A DNA stretch of 40,752 bases from a virus: positions 1-40,752 of IMG/VR virus record IMGVR_UViG_3300019752_000011; one strand, written 5' to 3'. Below, one piece after another: positions 6,624-13,180 of the stretch. The notes below the pieces were generated by a model. That model made no database searches, was not told the origin of the DNA, and worked only from the letters and a program-made list of their open reading frames with translations. A program made the position numbers and the translations under genes. How positions within the stretch are numbered: position 1 is the stretch's first letter; every line of letters starts with the position of its first letter.

Positions 6624-6806
6624 ATGAGTTTAGATGAGGAAATAAAAGAATCAGCAATTAAAAGTTTTGAAGAGATAGTAAAGCACGAAATGCTAACTAC
6701 TGAGTCATTAAAAGAGTTAGTGCATAAGCTACACGTTGCAAAAGTAGAAATTGAAGCAGGTTTAGAAGTTGAATTAAATTTAGGATTATTGGAGTTTATA
6801 AGATGA
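6624..6806 (+). CDS. Hypothetical protein, 60 aa
   Basis: SD AAGGA at 6612-6616, overlapping the previous stop, supports ATG 6624. The product is an acidic helical protein (IKESAIKSFEEIVKHEML). Its stop overlaps the start of the Rad52-like gene by four bases (ATGA at 6803), so the two are translated together. No function is recognised. Confidence 0.5.
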   Translation: MSLDEEIKESAIKSFEEIVKHEMLTTESLKELVHKLHVAKVEIEAGLEVELNLGLLEFIR

Positions 6807-7483
6807 GTGATAATTTAAAAGAGATAGAGAAAAAATTAAAAGAACCATTCAAGCAAAATGAGATTGAATGGAGAGTGCAACAAGCTGGATTAGGAGCGGG
6901 TGGAAAAATTTACTGCATGGTATTAGCTTATATTGACGCTAGAGCTATTCAAAACAGATTAGATGAAGTATTTACTCCTTTCTGTTGGGAAGATAGCTAT
7001 CAGCCTATTCAAAATGATTTTATTTGTACTTTAACAGTAGAAGTTGACGGGAAGAAAATATCTAAGCAGAACGGAGCAAGTCAAACACAAGTAGAGGGCT
7101 TTAAAGGTGGTGTATCAAATAGCTTTAAAAGAGTTTGTGCGAGTGGATTTGGAATAGGTCGTTACTTATATGATTTAGATACTGTTTTTGCAGAAGTAAT
7201 AACAGAGCAAAAGCCAAGCGGAAACGAGTGGAAAAAGGCAAGTTTCAAAGACAAGAAAACAAATCAATTTGTACATTATTGGTGGAAACCTCCTAGGCTA
7301 CCAAGAGAAGCACTTCCAAGCGTGGAAACTATTAGTATTGACCAAGCAAAAGAGCTTAAGGAGATAGCAAAACAAAAAAATCAAAGCATAGATATGGTCT
7401 TAAAAAGATTTAAACTTACTCGAATGGGTGAAATGTCAAACGAAATTTACAACCAACTAAAAGAAGAATGGAGCAGATTATGA
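6803..7483 (+). CDS. Rad52/Rad22-type single-strand annealing protein
   Basis: 226 residues. The core matches the Rad52/Rad22 phage recombinase family: QQAGLGAGGKIYCMVLAYID, then RLDEVFTPFCWED, a beta strand FICTLTVEVDGK, and the FKGGVSNSFKRVCASGFGIGRYLYDLD segment, which is characteristic. These proteins form rings that anneal complementary single strands for recombination and repair of phage DNA. The C-terminus (about 170-226) contains a small helical domain (SIDQAKELKEIAKQKNQSID). Partners nearby are SSB (10534) and nucleases (9634, 9962). There is no lambda-type exonuclease. Confidence 0.85.
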   Translation: MSDNLKEIEKKLKEPFKQNEIEWRVQQAGLGAGGKIYCMVLAYIDARAIQNRLDEVFTPFCWEDSYQPIQNDFICTLTVEVDGKKISKQNGASQTQVEGFKGGVSNSFKRVCASGFGIGRYLYDLDTVFAEVITEQKPSGNEWKKASFKDKKTNQFVHYWWKPPRLPREALPSVETISIDQAKELKEIAKQKNQSIDMVLKRFKLTRMGEMSNEIYNQLKEEWSRL

Positions 7484-7992
7484 GTGAAGAATTAGAGGTA
7501 AGAAAACCAAGGAGTATAAGCATCCCAGACGCAGACATACAAGATGTTTTAAAATGGAAGCTTATTCAATATCAAGAGCAAAATATCCCAATAGATGTAT
7601 TAAGTGATTATATATCAAAAGGTCTTGATGAAGTAGAAGCAAAAAAAGCACAACTAAAAGCATATAAGACAATGATAGATAGTGAGATTAAAGATTTAGA
7701 GGCACACAGCACTAAAGTAAAAGTTGAGTGTGCTAAGTTTATGAGTGAAAATGGAGTGGATAAGCTAAATGGCATAGAAGTTTCAAGTATCACTATTACA
7801 AAAGAAAAGCCACAAACACAAGAAGAAACAATTAAAGAAGAGTTTATATGTGACTTAAGTAAAAAAGAGATAAACGACTTTTTAGTTACTCAGAATCTAG
7901 GAAGTTATAAAAGAACTCCAACTACTAAGATTGTTCCAAAAGTTGAAGCAATGATAAAAATAAACAAAAGAAGAGTAAAAAAGGACAAGTAA
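7480..7992 (+). CDS. Gp157-like coiled-coil protein
   Basis: 170 residues from ATG 7480, which overlaps the previous stop (ATGA). A start at 7468 would also be in frame. The middle is a long coiled coil (about 35-85) with the segment AKKAQLKAYKTMIDSEIKDL, followed by a short beta region (GVDKLNGIEVSSITI). This is the outline of the Siphovirus Gp157 family, found beside annealing proteins and linked in some phages to nuclease inhibition. The tail is very basic (KINKRRVKKDK). Family membership is likely, and the function is only inferred. Confidence 0.6.
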   Translation: MSEELEVRKPRSISIPDADIQDVLKWKLIQYQEQNIPIDVLSDYISKGLDEVEAKKAQLKAYKTMIDSEIKDLEAHSTKVKVECAKFMSENGVDKLNGIEVSSITITKEKPQTQEETIKEEFICDLSKKEINDFLVTQNLGSYKRTPTTKIVPKVEAMIKINKRRVKKDK

Positions 7993-8207
7993 TGAACAAA
8001 GTAGATTTAAAACTAGAATGTGACTATTTAGCACAAGTAGAAACATCATACCAAGATGCACAGTTAAGAGTAAGTTTAAAAAATGTAAACGTAGAGCATT
8101 TAATAAGTGAGATTTTAGACGATGTGGAAATTGAACAGATATTAAAACAGATAGACCCTGAAAGTTTAAGCCACGAGATTCAAAGACGATTAGAGGAGGA
8201 GAATTAA
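7992..8207 (+). CDS. Hypothetical acidic protein, 71 aa
   Basis: It starts on the last base of the previous stop (TAATG). It is acidic and helical, with the segment HLISEILDDVEIEQILKQID and a C-terminal EIQRRLEEEN. No known motif. It is part of the recombination operon by its zero spacing to both neighbours. Confidence 0.5.
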   Translation: MNKVDLKLECDYLAQVETSYQDAQLRVSLKNVNVEHLISEILDDVEIEQILKQIDPESLSHEIQRRLEEEN

Positions 8208-8297
8208 ATGACTAATACAGAAAGAGGAATATTACATTTTTTGTTAGGGTTTCAGCTAATAGAAATAATTACTAAAATAGCAATTAAATTTTTATAA
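8208..8297 (+). CDS. Tiny hydrophobic peptide, 29 aa
   Basis: ATG 8208 directly follows the previous stop, with SD GAGGAG at 8193-8198. About 18 residues (ILHFLLGFQLIEIITKIA) are hydrophobic enough for one membrane span. The next gene begins one base after its stop. It is short, so it is called with caution. Confidence 0.35.
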   Translation: MTNTERGILHFLLGFQLIEIITKIAIKFL

Positions 8298-8298
8298 T

Positions 8299-8733
8299 AT
8301 GAAAATAACACTAACTAAGGACGGAAACACATTCTATCCTTACAGCCAGGAAGATGAAGAAAAAGCAAGTAAGCTAAGTAATGCTATTTATGTTATCGAT
8401 ATAAAAAATTCCGATATGAGAACATTAAAGCAAAATAATGCCATTCATTTATGGGCTTCACAAATAGCAGGACTTTTAAATAAAAACGCTTTGTATATGA
8501 CTGGTGTTTTTGGAAATAAAATAGAATGGAGTATGAATTTAGTTAAAGAGCAGATAATAAAAGCAACAATGAAACAAGTCTTTAATAAAGATAGCACTAC
8601 AAAGCTAACTAAAAAAGAAATTGACTCATTGATTGATTTTGTTACACAAGCTTTTGCAACTAAAGGAATAGAAATCCCACCGTTTCCTAGTAGGGAGCTT
8701 TGGGAAGATAAAAATAAAAAGGATAAAGTGTGA
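8299..8733 (+). CDS. NinB-like recombination protein
   Basis: 144 residues. The segment MRTLKQNNAIHLWASQIAGLL resembles the opening of NinB/Orf proteins (RTLEQN...LWAML), which bind single-stranded DNA and SSB to help annealing proteins. The later STTKLTKKEIDSLIDFVTQAF and GIEIPPFPS segments match the family's 'TSKM...F..LIE' region. The match is by pattern only. Its place in a Rad52/SSB operon agrees. It overlaps the next gene by four bases (GTGA). Confidence 0.5.
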   Translation: MKITLTKDGNTFYPYSQEDEEKASKLSNAIYVIDIKNSDMRTLKQNNAIHLWASQIAGLLNKNALYMTGVFGNKIEWSMNLVKEQIIKATMKQVFNKDSTTKLTKKEIDSLIDFVTQAFATKGIEIPPFPSRELWEDKNKKDKV

Positions 8734-8936
8734 AAAAAATTACGATAGATATTCCGGCAGAATTAAAAAGCAATATTATGTTCCGAGTTATTGTTGAAGA
8801 AAAAGAATTTTCTTTAATAGAAAACAAGATTGGTGTAAAATTTAATGTACCCACAATTTTATCAAATGAACATGTAATAATAAGAGATTTAGAAATTGTA
8901 GATAATAAGTTGAGTTTTATGATTGAAGAACTTTAG
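8730..8936 (+). CDS. Hypothetical protein, 68 aa
   Basis: GTG start at 8730, overlapping the previous stop, with SD AAGGAT at 8719-8724. The protein looks all-beta (KKITIDIPAEL, FRVIVEEKEFSLIE, VIIRDLEIVDNKLSFMI). No family is recognised. Confidence 0.5.
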   Translation: MKKITIDIPAELKSNIMFRVIVEEKEFSLIENKIGVKFNVPTILSNEHVIIRDLEIVDNKLSFMIEEL

Positions 8937-8943
8937 ATAAAAC

Positions 8944-8972
8944 AGCATATTATAAATACTATGTGAAAGGAT
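8944..8972 (+). repeat. 29-bp intercistronic element, copy 1
   Basis: It begins AGCATATTATAAATACT and ends GAAAGGAT. It includes TATAAATA at 8951-8958 and the ribosome binding site of the small gene at 8978. Other copies lie at 9349 and 11233. Confidence 0.75.
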
Positions 8973-8977
8973 TAAAT

Positions 8978-9052
8978 ATGATTAAAGAATTCATAGCAAG
9001 ACTAACGATAAAAGGCAAAGAAGCTTTTTATAAAATAAAGGTGTTTTACTAA
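8978..9052 (+). CDS. Tiny basic peptide, 24 aa
   Basis: ATG 8978 follows an excellent ribosome binding site (AAAGGA at 8966-8971) supplied by the repeated element. The product MIKEFIARLTIKGKEAFYKI and a few more residues is basic and amphipathic. It is included because the start region is as strong as those of the genes behind the other two element copies. Confidence 0.35.
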   Translation: MIKEFIARLTIKGKEAFYKIKVFY

Positions 9053-9085
9053 GGTAAAAGTAATCAATAGATAAAAGGGGTTAAG

Positions 9086-9355
9086 ATGGAATTAGTAAAA
9101 AGAGAAAAGCACGAGTTTTTAGATTGTGATATTTATGGATTTAAAAACAGTAATATTGTAATTATGCATTCTATAGAAGATGGATTAAATCATATAAGTA
9201 TGAGCTACAAAGATAAACTTCCTAGTTACGAAGAAATGAAAGAAGCAAGGTATCAAATATGTCCAGACATAGATAAAATGGCACAGATTTTTCCCAATAA
9301 AGAAGAATTTGTAAATTTACATCCATATTGTTTACACTTATGGGAATTAGCATAG
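9086..9355 (+). CDS. Conserved phage protein (DUF7694-like)
   Basis: 89 residues. I recognise the pattern from many phages: a strand with HISMSYKDKLPSYEEMKEARY, then DIDKMAQIFPNKEEFVN and the closing LHPYCLHLWEL. Homologues share the 'HISvS..d..Pt..E...ARy' and 'yVN.Hp.cfHLWE' blocks. The biochemical role is unknown. SD AGGGG stands before the ATG. Copy 2 of the 29-bp element begins at its stop codon. Confidence 0.65.
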   Translation: MELVKREKHEFLDCDIYGFKNSNIVIMHSIEDGLNHISMSYKDKLPSYEEMKEARYQICPDIDKMAQIFPNKEEFVNLHPYCLHLWELA

Positions 9356-9377
9356 TTTAAATACTATGCGAAAGGAT
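9349..9377 (+). repeat. 29-bp intercistronic element, copy 2
   Basis: It begins AGCATAGTTTAAATACT and ends GAAAGGAT. Here GCATAGT at 9350-9356 and ACTATGC at 9363-9369 form a perfect 7-bp inverted repeat. It includes the stop of the gene at 9086 and precedes the lipoprotein gene at 9386. Confidence 0.75.
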
Positions 9378-9385
9378 GGAAGAAG

Positions 9386-9634
9386 ATGATAAAATTAATA
9401 ATTATAACGTGTTTAGCGTTGTTCATAGGTGGGTGTTCTGATAGTAACGGAGCGAAAAGAGTTCTTGAGACAAATGGATATTCAAAGATTACGATAATAG
9501 GAATTGCACCTTTAAGTTGTAGTAAAGACGATTTTTACAGAACAAAATTTAGAGCTGTAAAAAATGGAAATGTAGTAACTGGTGCAGTTTGTTCAGGATT
9601 ATTATTTAAGGGTGCAACAATAAGGTTGAATTAA
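9386..9634 (+). CDS. Phage lipoprotein
   Basis: 82 residues with a lipoprotein signal peptide: hydrophobic IKLIIITCLALFI and lipobox IGGC with Cys17. The mature part (RVLETNGYSKITIIG, then SCSKDDFYRTKF and VCSGLLFKGATIRLN) matches a small lipoprotein family frequent in phages and prophages, whose C-terminal 'CSGLLFKGATIR' is conserved. It should sit in the periplasm, anchored to a membrane. It may protect against superinfection or serve in lysis, both inferred. It is surrounded by recombination genes, not lysis genes. Confidence 0.75.
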   Translation: MIKLIIITCLALFIGGCSDSNGAKRVLETNGYSKITIIGIAPLSCSKDDFYRTKFRAVKNGNVVTGAVCSGLLFKGATIRLN

Positions 9635-9969
9635 TGAGCTTAGGAATAACAAAAGCGGACCAATTGAAAAAGAATAAAGAGCCGAAATTCAATTATAAAA
9701 AATACGCTAATTGGATTCACTCAAACAATAAAGAGTGTGTAATATGTGGAAGAAGTGATATAGAAATACATCATATTACTGATATTAAAAGAATTGCAGG
9801 TAAACGTCGTGATGATAAAAGGGTAGTTCCGTTATGTAAAAGTCATCATAAAGAGGGCGAGAATGGAATACATATCTTAAGTAAAAATGATTTTTATGAA
9901 AATGTTATGGACTTAGACGCGCTTTTAAAACATAGTAGCGAATTATTAGAGGAGTATTTAAATGCTTAG
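9634..9969 (+). CDS. HNH-type nuclease (Ref/DUF968-like)
   Basis: 111 residues. Visible metal and catalytic residues are CVIC (Cys35, Cys38), IHHI with His46-His47, then PLCKSHH (Cys68, His71, His72) and GIHI. This is a treble-clef HNH arrangement, close to small phage recombination nucleases (Ref, DUF968). It probably nicks DNA during recombination. It shares one base with the lipoprotein stop and overlaps the VRR-NUC gene by 8 bases. Confidence 0.75.
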   Translation: MSLGITKADQLKKNKEPKFNYKKYANWIHSNNKECVICGRSDIEIHHITDIKRIAGKRRDDKRVVPLCKSHHKEGENGIHILSKNDFYENVMDLDALLKHSSELLEEYLNA

Positions 9970-10375
9970 CGAGGAAGAAGAACAAAAGAAAGTAGTGCAG
10001 TATTTAAGACTATTGGAAAATAAAAAGAAGATAGTTACATTTTTCGCACCTGTAAACGAAAATAAGCAAAGTAAAGCAAACAGGACAATGGCGATAAGAT
10101 TAGCAACTAAAGCCAAAGCAGTAGGTAAACGTGCTGGGGTTAGCGATTTAGTAATTATTTTCAAAAGTGAAGTTCTGTTTTTAGAAATGAAAGTCGCTCC
10201 TAAAGTTTTAAAAAGTGGTAAATTAAGTTTCACAAATAGCAAAGTCTCAGATAATCAAATAGACTTTTTAAAAAGCGTTTGTGAATCAGATGTGTGTGAC
10301 GGGATAGTGTGTTTTGGATTTAACGATGCAAAAGAGAAAATAGATTTAAAAATAAAGGAATTAGAAAATGATTAA
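9962..10375 (+). CDS. VRR-NUC domain nuclease
   Basis: 137 residues, the normal size of stand-alone phage VRR-NUC proteins. It begins with EEEEQKKVVQYLR (conserved Glu and Gln), then GVSDLVIIF with Asp62, FLEMK with Glu75 and Lys77 (the ExK of the PD-(D/E)xK fold), and DNQIDFL near the end. Such proteins cleave branched or structured DNA such as junctions. It belongs to the recombination operon and overlaps both neighbours. Confidence 0.85.
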   Translation: MLSEEEEQKKVVQYLRLLENKKKIVTFFAPVNENKQSKANRTMAIRLATKAKAVGKRAGVSDLVIIFKSEVLFLEMKVAPKVLKSGKLSFTNSKVSDNQIDFLKSVCESDVCDGIVCFGFNDAKEKIDLKIKELEND

Positions 10376-10547
10376 AATAGAAAATGGGGTAACTACAGCA
10401 GAGGGTAGTGCACAAACTATCACTAAAGAATGGTATGATCTTACAGTAGCAGTAATAGATGGACTCGAAGAGAATATAGGTATAACTATAACAATAGAAA
10501 GTCTAATACAAGGTGCTGAAATGTTAAAGGAAAATGAAGATGTTTAA
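10368..10547 (+). CDS. Hypothetical protein, 59 aa
   Basis: ATG 10368 overlaps the VRR-NUC stop by 8 bases, with SD AAGGAA at 10355-10360. It is acidic, with EWYDLTVAVIDGLEENIG. Its end overlaps the SSB start by 14 bases, so it lies firmly in the operon. No family is recognised. It may be an accessory to VRR-NUC or SSB. Confidence 0.5.
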   Translation: MIKIENGVTTAEGSAQTITKEWYDLTVAVIDGLEENIGITITIESLIQGAEMLKENEDV

Positions 10548-11016
10548 TCGAGTGATTTTAATAGGAAACGTAACAAGAGATACAGATCTTAAATATTTAC
10601 CAAGTGGTTCAGCAATAGCAAATGGTGCAATAGCAACAACACATAAATATAAGATGCAAAACGGAGAACAAAAAGAGGAAGTTTGTTTTTTAGATTTTTC
10701 TATATTTGGAAAAGGTGGGGAGATATTTAACCAGTATGTACGAAAAGGTTCTAAGGTTATGCTTGAAGGTAGATTAGTTTTTCAACAGTGGAAAGCTCAA
10801 GATGGAACAAGCAGAAGCGGACACGCTTTAAGCGTAACAGAATTTAAGTTTTTAGATGGTAAGCAAGACAATCAATCAAACAACAGTCAAACAAACAACC
10901 ATAACAATAATTGCGGTCAACAACAATATCAACAGCCCCAACAAAACTATAATGCACCACAACAGCAGTATAACGAACAAAACAACATAGCCTTAGAAGA
11001 TGAAATCCACTTTTAA
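10534..11016 (+). CDS. ssb: Single-stranded DNA-binding protein
   Basis: 160 residues. The OB fold covers about residues 3-108, with FNRVILIGNVTRDTDLKYLPSG, KEEVCFLDFSIFGKGGEIF and KGSKVMLEGRLVFQQW. A Gln/Asn-rich flexible linker follows, and an acidic tip ending LEDEIHF, like the DDIPF tail of bacterial SSBs that recruits partner proteins. It binds single strands at the fork and hands them to the Rad52-like protein. ATG 10534 and ATG 10540 are both possible starts. Confidence 0.93.
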   Translation: MKMFNRVILIGNVTRDTDLKYLPSGSAIANGAIATTHKYKMQNGEQKEEVCFLDFSIFGKGGEIFNQYVRKGSKVMLEGRLVFQQWKAQDGTSRSGHALSVTEFKFLDGKQDNQSNNSQTNNHNNNCGQQQYQQPQQNYNAPQQQYNEQNNIALEDEIHF

Positions 11017-11025
11017 GAGTAAATA

Positions 11026-11223
11026 ATGGAGTATAATTTAGCAAAAACAAGACCGTCACTCAAAAACATGTCGGTCTTTCATGATACAACAATTAGAAAA
11101 ATCAGAACGATTAAAGCACAAGATACGAAGAGATATGAGAAAATGAAAAAAAAGTTTCTTGTGGGAATGAGAAGCAAAAAGAAAAAAGAAGAGTATCTTA
11201 AAAAACACGAAGAGAATATTTAA
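11026..11223 (+). CDS. Small basic protein, 65 aa
   Basis: Very Lys/Arg-rich (TTIRKIRTIKAQDTKRYEKM and a C-terminal KKKKEEYLKKHEEN). No known motif. A 7-bp inverted repeat AAGACCG/CGGTCTT at 11049-11078 lies within its first codons. It may bind nucleic acids, by composition only. Confidence 0.5.
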   Translation: MEYNLAKTRPSLKNMSVFHDTTIRKIRTIKAQDTKRYEKMKKKFLVGMRSKKKKEEYLKKHEENI

Positions 11224-11232
11224 CAAATAAAT

Positions 11233-11261
11233 AGCATAGTATAAATACTGAGTGAAAGGAT
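11233..11261 (+). repeat. 29-bp intercistronic element, copy 3
   Basis: It begins AGCATAGTATAAATACT and ends GAAAGGAT, with TATAAATA at 11240-11247 and a self-complementary core AGTATAAATACT. It precedes the gene at 11267. A partial fourth match, ATAGTATAAATA, occurs at 11623-11634. Confidence 0.75.
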
Positions 11262-11266
11262 GAGAG

Positions 11267-11626
11267 GTGATAGAAGATAAAGTGTTTAAAACCTTAGTAG
11301 GGAAAATTATTTACGGGATACCACTGTCAAATGCGATAAAGAGAGGCGTGCCACTTCAGGATCAGATTAGAGAGTTTACAGTTATTAAAGTTTCTCGCGT
11401 GAATGTAATTTTGATAGAGAAGGGTTATGATTATGAAGCCACTTTTAAAAAGGATGGTCTTAGCGTCAATAATTATGGCTATGATTTTTATGAGACTATT
11501 GATTTAGCAAATGGTTATTTTATTATTCAAAACTTAAGAGCAAGATTAAACAGTAGTTATAATTTAGATATAAACTTAGATCAAGCAATTAGGATAAACG
11601 AAATTTTAGATGAAAAAATAGGATAG
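11267..11626 (+). CDS. Hypothetical protein, 119 aa
   Basis: GTG start 5 bases after GAGG (11262-11265 region), downstream of copy 3 of the repeated element. The sequence includes KIIYGIPLSNAIKRG, QIREFTVIKVSRVNVIL and FYETIDLANGYFI, and seems mixed alpha/beta. I have the impression of a recurrent phage family but cannot name it. It is the last gene before the strong promoter at 11675. Confidence 0.55.
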   Translation: MIEDKVFKTLVGKIIYGIPLSNAIKRGVPLQDQIREFTVIKVSRVNVILIEKGYDYEATFKKDGLSVNNYGYDFYETIDLANGYFIIQNLRARLNSSYNLDINLDQAIRINEILDEKIG

Positions 11627-11659
11627 TATAAATATGCAATACAAAAAGTATTTTATAAT

Positions 11660-11703
11660 TTGGTGCAAAAACACTTGACAAACACACCAAAATATATTAT
11701 ACT
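11660..11703 (+). promoter_or_regulatory. Consensus promoter with inverted-repeat operator
   Basis: TTGACA at 11675-11680, a 17-base spacer and TATACT at 11698-11703. TTTGGTG at 11660-11666 and CACCAAA at 11684-11690 make a 7-bp inverted repeat across the -35 box, a likely operator. The expected transcription start (about 11710) falls on the A of the ATG of the next gene. Confidence 0.75.
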
Positions 11704-11709
11704 TACGAC

Positions 11710-11880
11710 ATGAAAATAACAAAAGCAGAAATAGTAAGAAAAGCAGAAATACCTTTAACATCACTCGAAAGAATGATTAAAAAATATCCTCATTTGGAGC
11801 ATTATTTGAAACTAGGGGTTTTTGCGGAAAATACTTTTAACGTGGACGTTATCAAAAAAACAGCAGGTAAAAAGGATTAA
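11710..11880 (+). CDS. Small HTH-like regulator, apparently leaderless
   Basis: 56 residues, MKITKAEIVRKAEIPLTSLE then RMIKKYPHLEHY. The first 25 residues fit a small winged-helix or MerR/Cro-like HTH, ending in a basic tail. No Shine-Dalgarno is visible. The promoter -10 box ends only 6 bases before the ATG, so the mRNA should start at or beside the start codon, as for the lambda cI message from PRM. With the operator-like repeat over its promoter, autoregulation is likely. It may be a lysogeny or early/late switch regulator, which is inferred. Confidence 0.6.
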   Translation: MKITKAEIVRKAEIPLTSLERMIKKYPHLEHYLKLGVFAENTFNVDVIKKTAGKKD

Positions 11881-11881
11881 A

Positions 11882-12097
11882 ATGAATTTCGCAGTAGAAA
11901 CAGTAGAAAAAAAAACAAACACAGTAGTAACACTAGACTTCAAAGGGTCTTTAGATTTTACAATCGATGAAAACGGTATGGTGGTTGATGGAAATAAAAC
12001 AGTAACACATCAAGAATTATATGAAATGATTGCACCAAAAGAAGAGCCATTATTGACAGATGAACTGGAAACACAAGAAGAGTGGAGACAAGAATAG
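11882..12097 (+). CDS. Hypothetical acidic protein, 71 aa
   Basis: The frame is open further upstream, but ATG 11882 has AAGGA at 11872-11876 and follows the HTH gene by one base. The protein starts with beta segments (VVTLDFKGSLDFTIDENGMVV) and ends acidic (LLTDELETQEEW). No family is recognised. Confidence 0.5.
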   Translation: MNFAVETVEKKTNTVVTLDFKGSLDFTIDENGMVVDGNKTVTHQELYEMIAPKEEPLLTDELETQEEWRQE

Positions 12098-12101
12098 AAA
12101 A

Positions 12102-12125
12102 AGCTTAGGATTAATTTCCTAAGCT
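12102..12125 (+). terminator. Hairpin after the leaderless operon (possible terminator)
   Basis: AGCTTAGGA, loop TTAATT, TCCTAAGCT: a perfect 9-bp stem directly after the stop at 12097. No U-run follows on the + strand, whereas five T's flank it on the - strand. It may be a weak or factor-assisted terminator, or an mRNA 3' end stabiliser. The remaining bases to 12211 hold no gene. Confidence 0.5.
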
Positions 12126-12211
12126 AAAGTTGTAGTGAGTGTATAAAATACCAGTATCGGAGTTTATTCATTCTTTAGAGCTTTAAGAGAGCCAAAAAGA
12201 GAGGAAAGAAA

Positions 12212-12307
12212 ATGACAACTAACGAACAATTCGCAAAATTGTATAAAACAAATAAAAGCATAAGAGATAGAGTAAACAAATTTTTAGGAGAAAAAGATGA
12301 CAAATAA
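12212..12307 (+). CDS. Small basic peptide, 31 aa
   Basis: ATG 12212 follows a strong SD (AGAGGAAAG at 12199-12207). The product MTTNEQFAKLYKTNKSIRDR and a short tail is basic. Its stop overlaps the start of the next gene by 11 bases. The good start signal is the main support. Confidence 0.45.
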   Translation: MTTNEQFAKLYKTNKSIRDRVNKFLGEKDDK

Positions 12308-12539
12308 TATGAAACAGATAAAAGAGATGTTAAAAAAAGCAGAAGCAGTAGTAGAACAAGCAATTGAATTAAAAGAAGAGAACAAAGAACTTAAAAGACA
12401 AATAGCAATACTAACTGAAAAAGATGAAGAGTTAGACAAAGATATGAGTGACTTCAAAGACAAGCTAGATTATTTTACAAGCTTAAGAGATGAAACAAGT
12501 ATCGAAAATAAAATTGCGATTTTAGAGGAGCAGTCTTGA
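12297..12539 (+). CDS. Coiled-coil protein, 80 aa
   Basis: SD AGGAG at 12287-12291. Nearly the whole protein is a heptad-patterned coiled coil (MLKKAEAVVEQAIELKEENK, then LKRQIAILTEKDEEL). No catalytic motif. It leads into a series of tiny membrane-protein genes, with a 4-base overlap to the next one. Confidence 0.55.
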   Translation: MTNNMKQIKEMLKKAEAVVEQAIELKEENKELKRQIAILTEKDEELDKDMSDFKDKLDYFTSLRDETSIENKIAILEEQS

Positions 12540-12631
12540 GAGAAATAAAAGATAATCGAATATCTAAGTGGGACACAATAAACTTTGTCTTTATTTTGAT
12601 AGTATTATCTTATGTTGTATCAAAGGGTTAA
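12536..12631 (+). CDS. Single-span membrane peptide, 31 aa (TTG start)
   Basis: A TTG start at 12536 overlaps the previous stop (TTGA) and stands 5 bases after a perfect SD (AGAGGAG, 12524-12530). The product has a charged N-terminus and one membrane span (INFVFILIVLSYVV). It is the first of several minute membrane proteins in this region. Confidence 0.5.
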   Translation: MREIKDNRISKWDTINFVFILIVLSYVVSKG

Positions 12632-12632
12632 A

Positions 12633-12824
12633 ATGAAATATGAACCAAGAAGCGAATTGGAAGCAAAAATAAAAGAACTGGAACAAGAGCTAAGAAAATC
12701 AGATAGCTACGATTTAGCACTTTTAACAATGAATGAGCTTATAGAACAAAGAGTAAGGACAGATGAAAGAATGACCGCGATTGATGTTGAGATTTTAAAC
12801 AGAAAAGGTATAGGGGTAAAATAA
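12633..12824 (+). CDS. Coiled-coil protein, 63 aa
   Basis: ATG 12633 begins one base after the previous stop, with a weak SD (AAAGGG at 12622-12627). A start at 12612 is also in frame. The product is a charged coiled coil (ELEAKIKELEQELRKS) followed by a helical region. Unknown function. It ends in ATAA at 12821-12824, overlapping the next frame. Confidence 0.5.
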   Translation: MKYEPRSELEAKIKELEQELRKSDSYDLALLTMNELIEQRVRTDERMTAIDVEILNRKGIGVK

Positions 12825-13177
12825 TCAAAACATTTATACTTATATTAGTAACAATACTTTTTACAGGATGTGTACATAAAAGTAAATACAATTATGTATC
12901 ATACAAATACGCTACTTGTAAAAATAGTGACGATGTTGGTATAAAACTCCATAACGGTGTGTATAAGTGCTTTTATAAGAAAAATAATAAGATTGTATAT
13001 CGCAAACAAAAAAAGAGCGTGAGAGTTGTTAAAAAGCTTAAATCAAGTATTAATCAATGTGAAACAGAAATCACACAAGTTTATACTAGCAAATCAAGCG
13101 GGAAAATAGTAACTTGCAGAGGAAAGATTTTAGAAAAAGGTCAAAAAACAAGAGTAGTTTATGTAGAAGGAAAATAA
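12821..13177 (+). CDS. Lipoprotein with apparent ATA start
   Basis: The frame encodes a signal peptide (IIKTFILILVTILF) and lipobox FTGC at codons 14-17, then a mature part with four more Cys (ATCKN, KCFYK, QCETE, VTCRG) and many Lys. No ATG, GTG or TTG exists between the upstream in-frame stop (12788-12790) and the signal peptide. The only sensible start is ATA at 12821, preceded by AGGGG at 12812-12816 and overlapping the previous TAA as ATAA. If it is not translated from ATA, the next ATG is at 12959, which would lose the signal. It is likely a periplasmic lipoprotein of 118 residues. Confidence 0.55.
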   Translation: MIKTFILILVTILFTGCVHKSKYNYVSYKYATCKNSDDVGIKLHNGVYKCFYKKNNKIVYRKQKKSVRVVKKLKSSINQCETEITQVYTSKSSGKIVTCRGKILEKGQKTRVVYVEGK

Positions 13178-13180
13178 AAA

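Noticed and set aside
11049-11078. Inverted repeat AAGACCG/CGGTCTT resembling a terminator behind SSB
   Set aside because: It lies within the coding start of a plausible gene, with a 16-base loop and only three T's after it.
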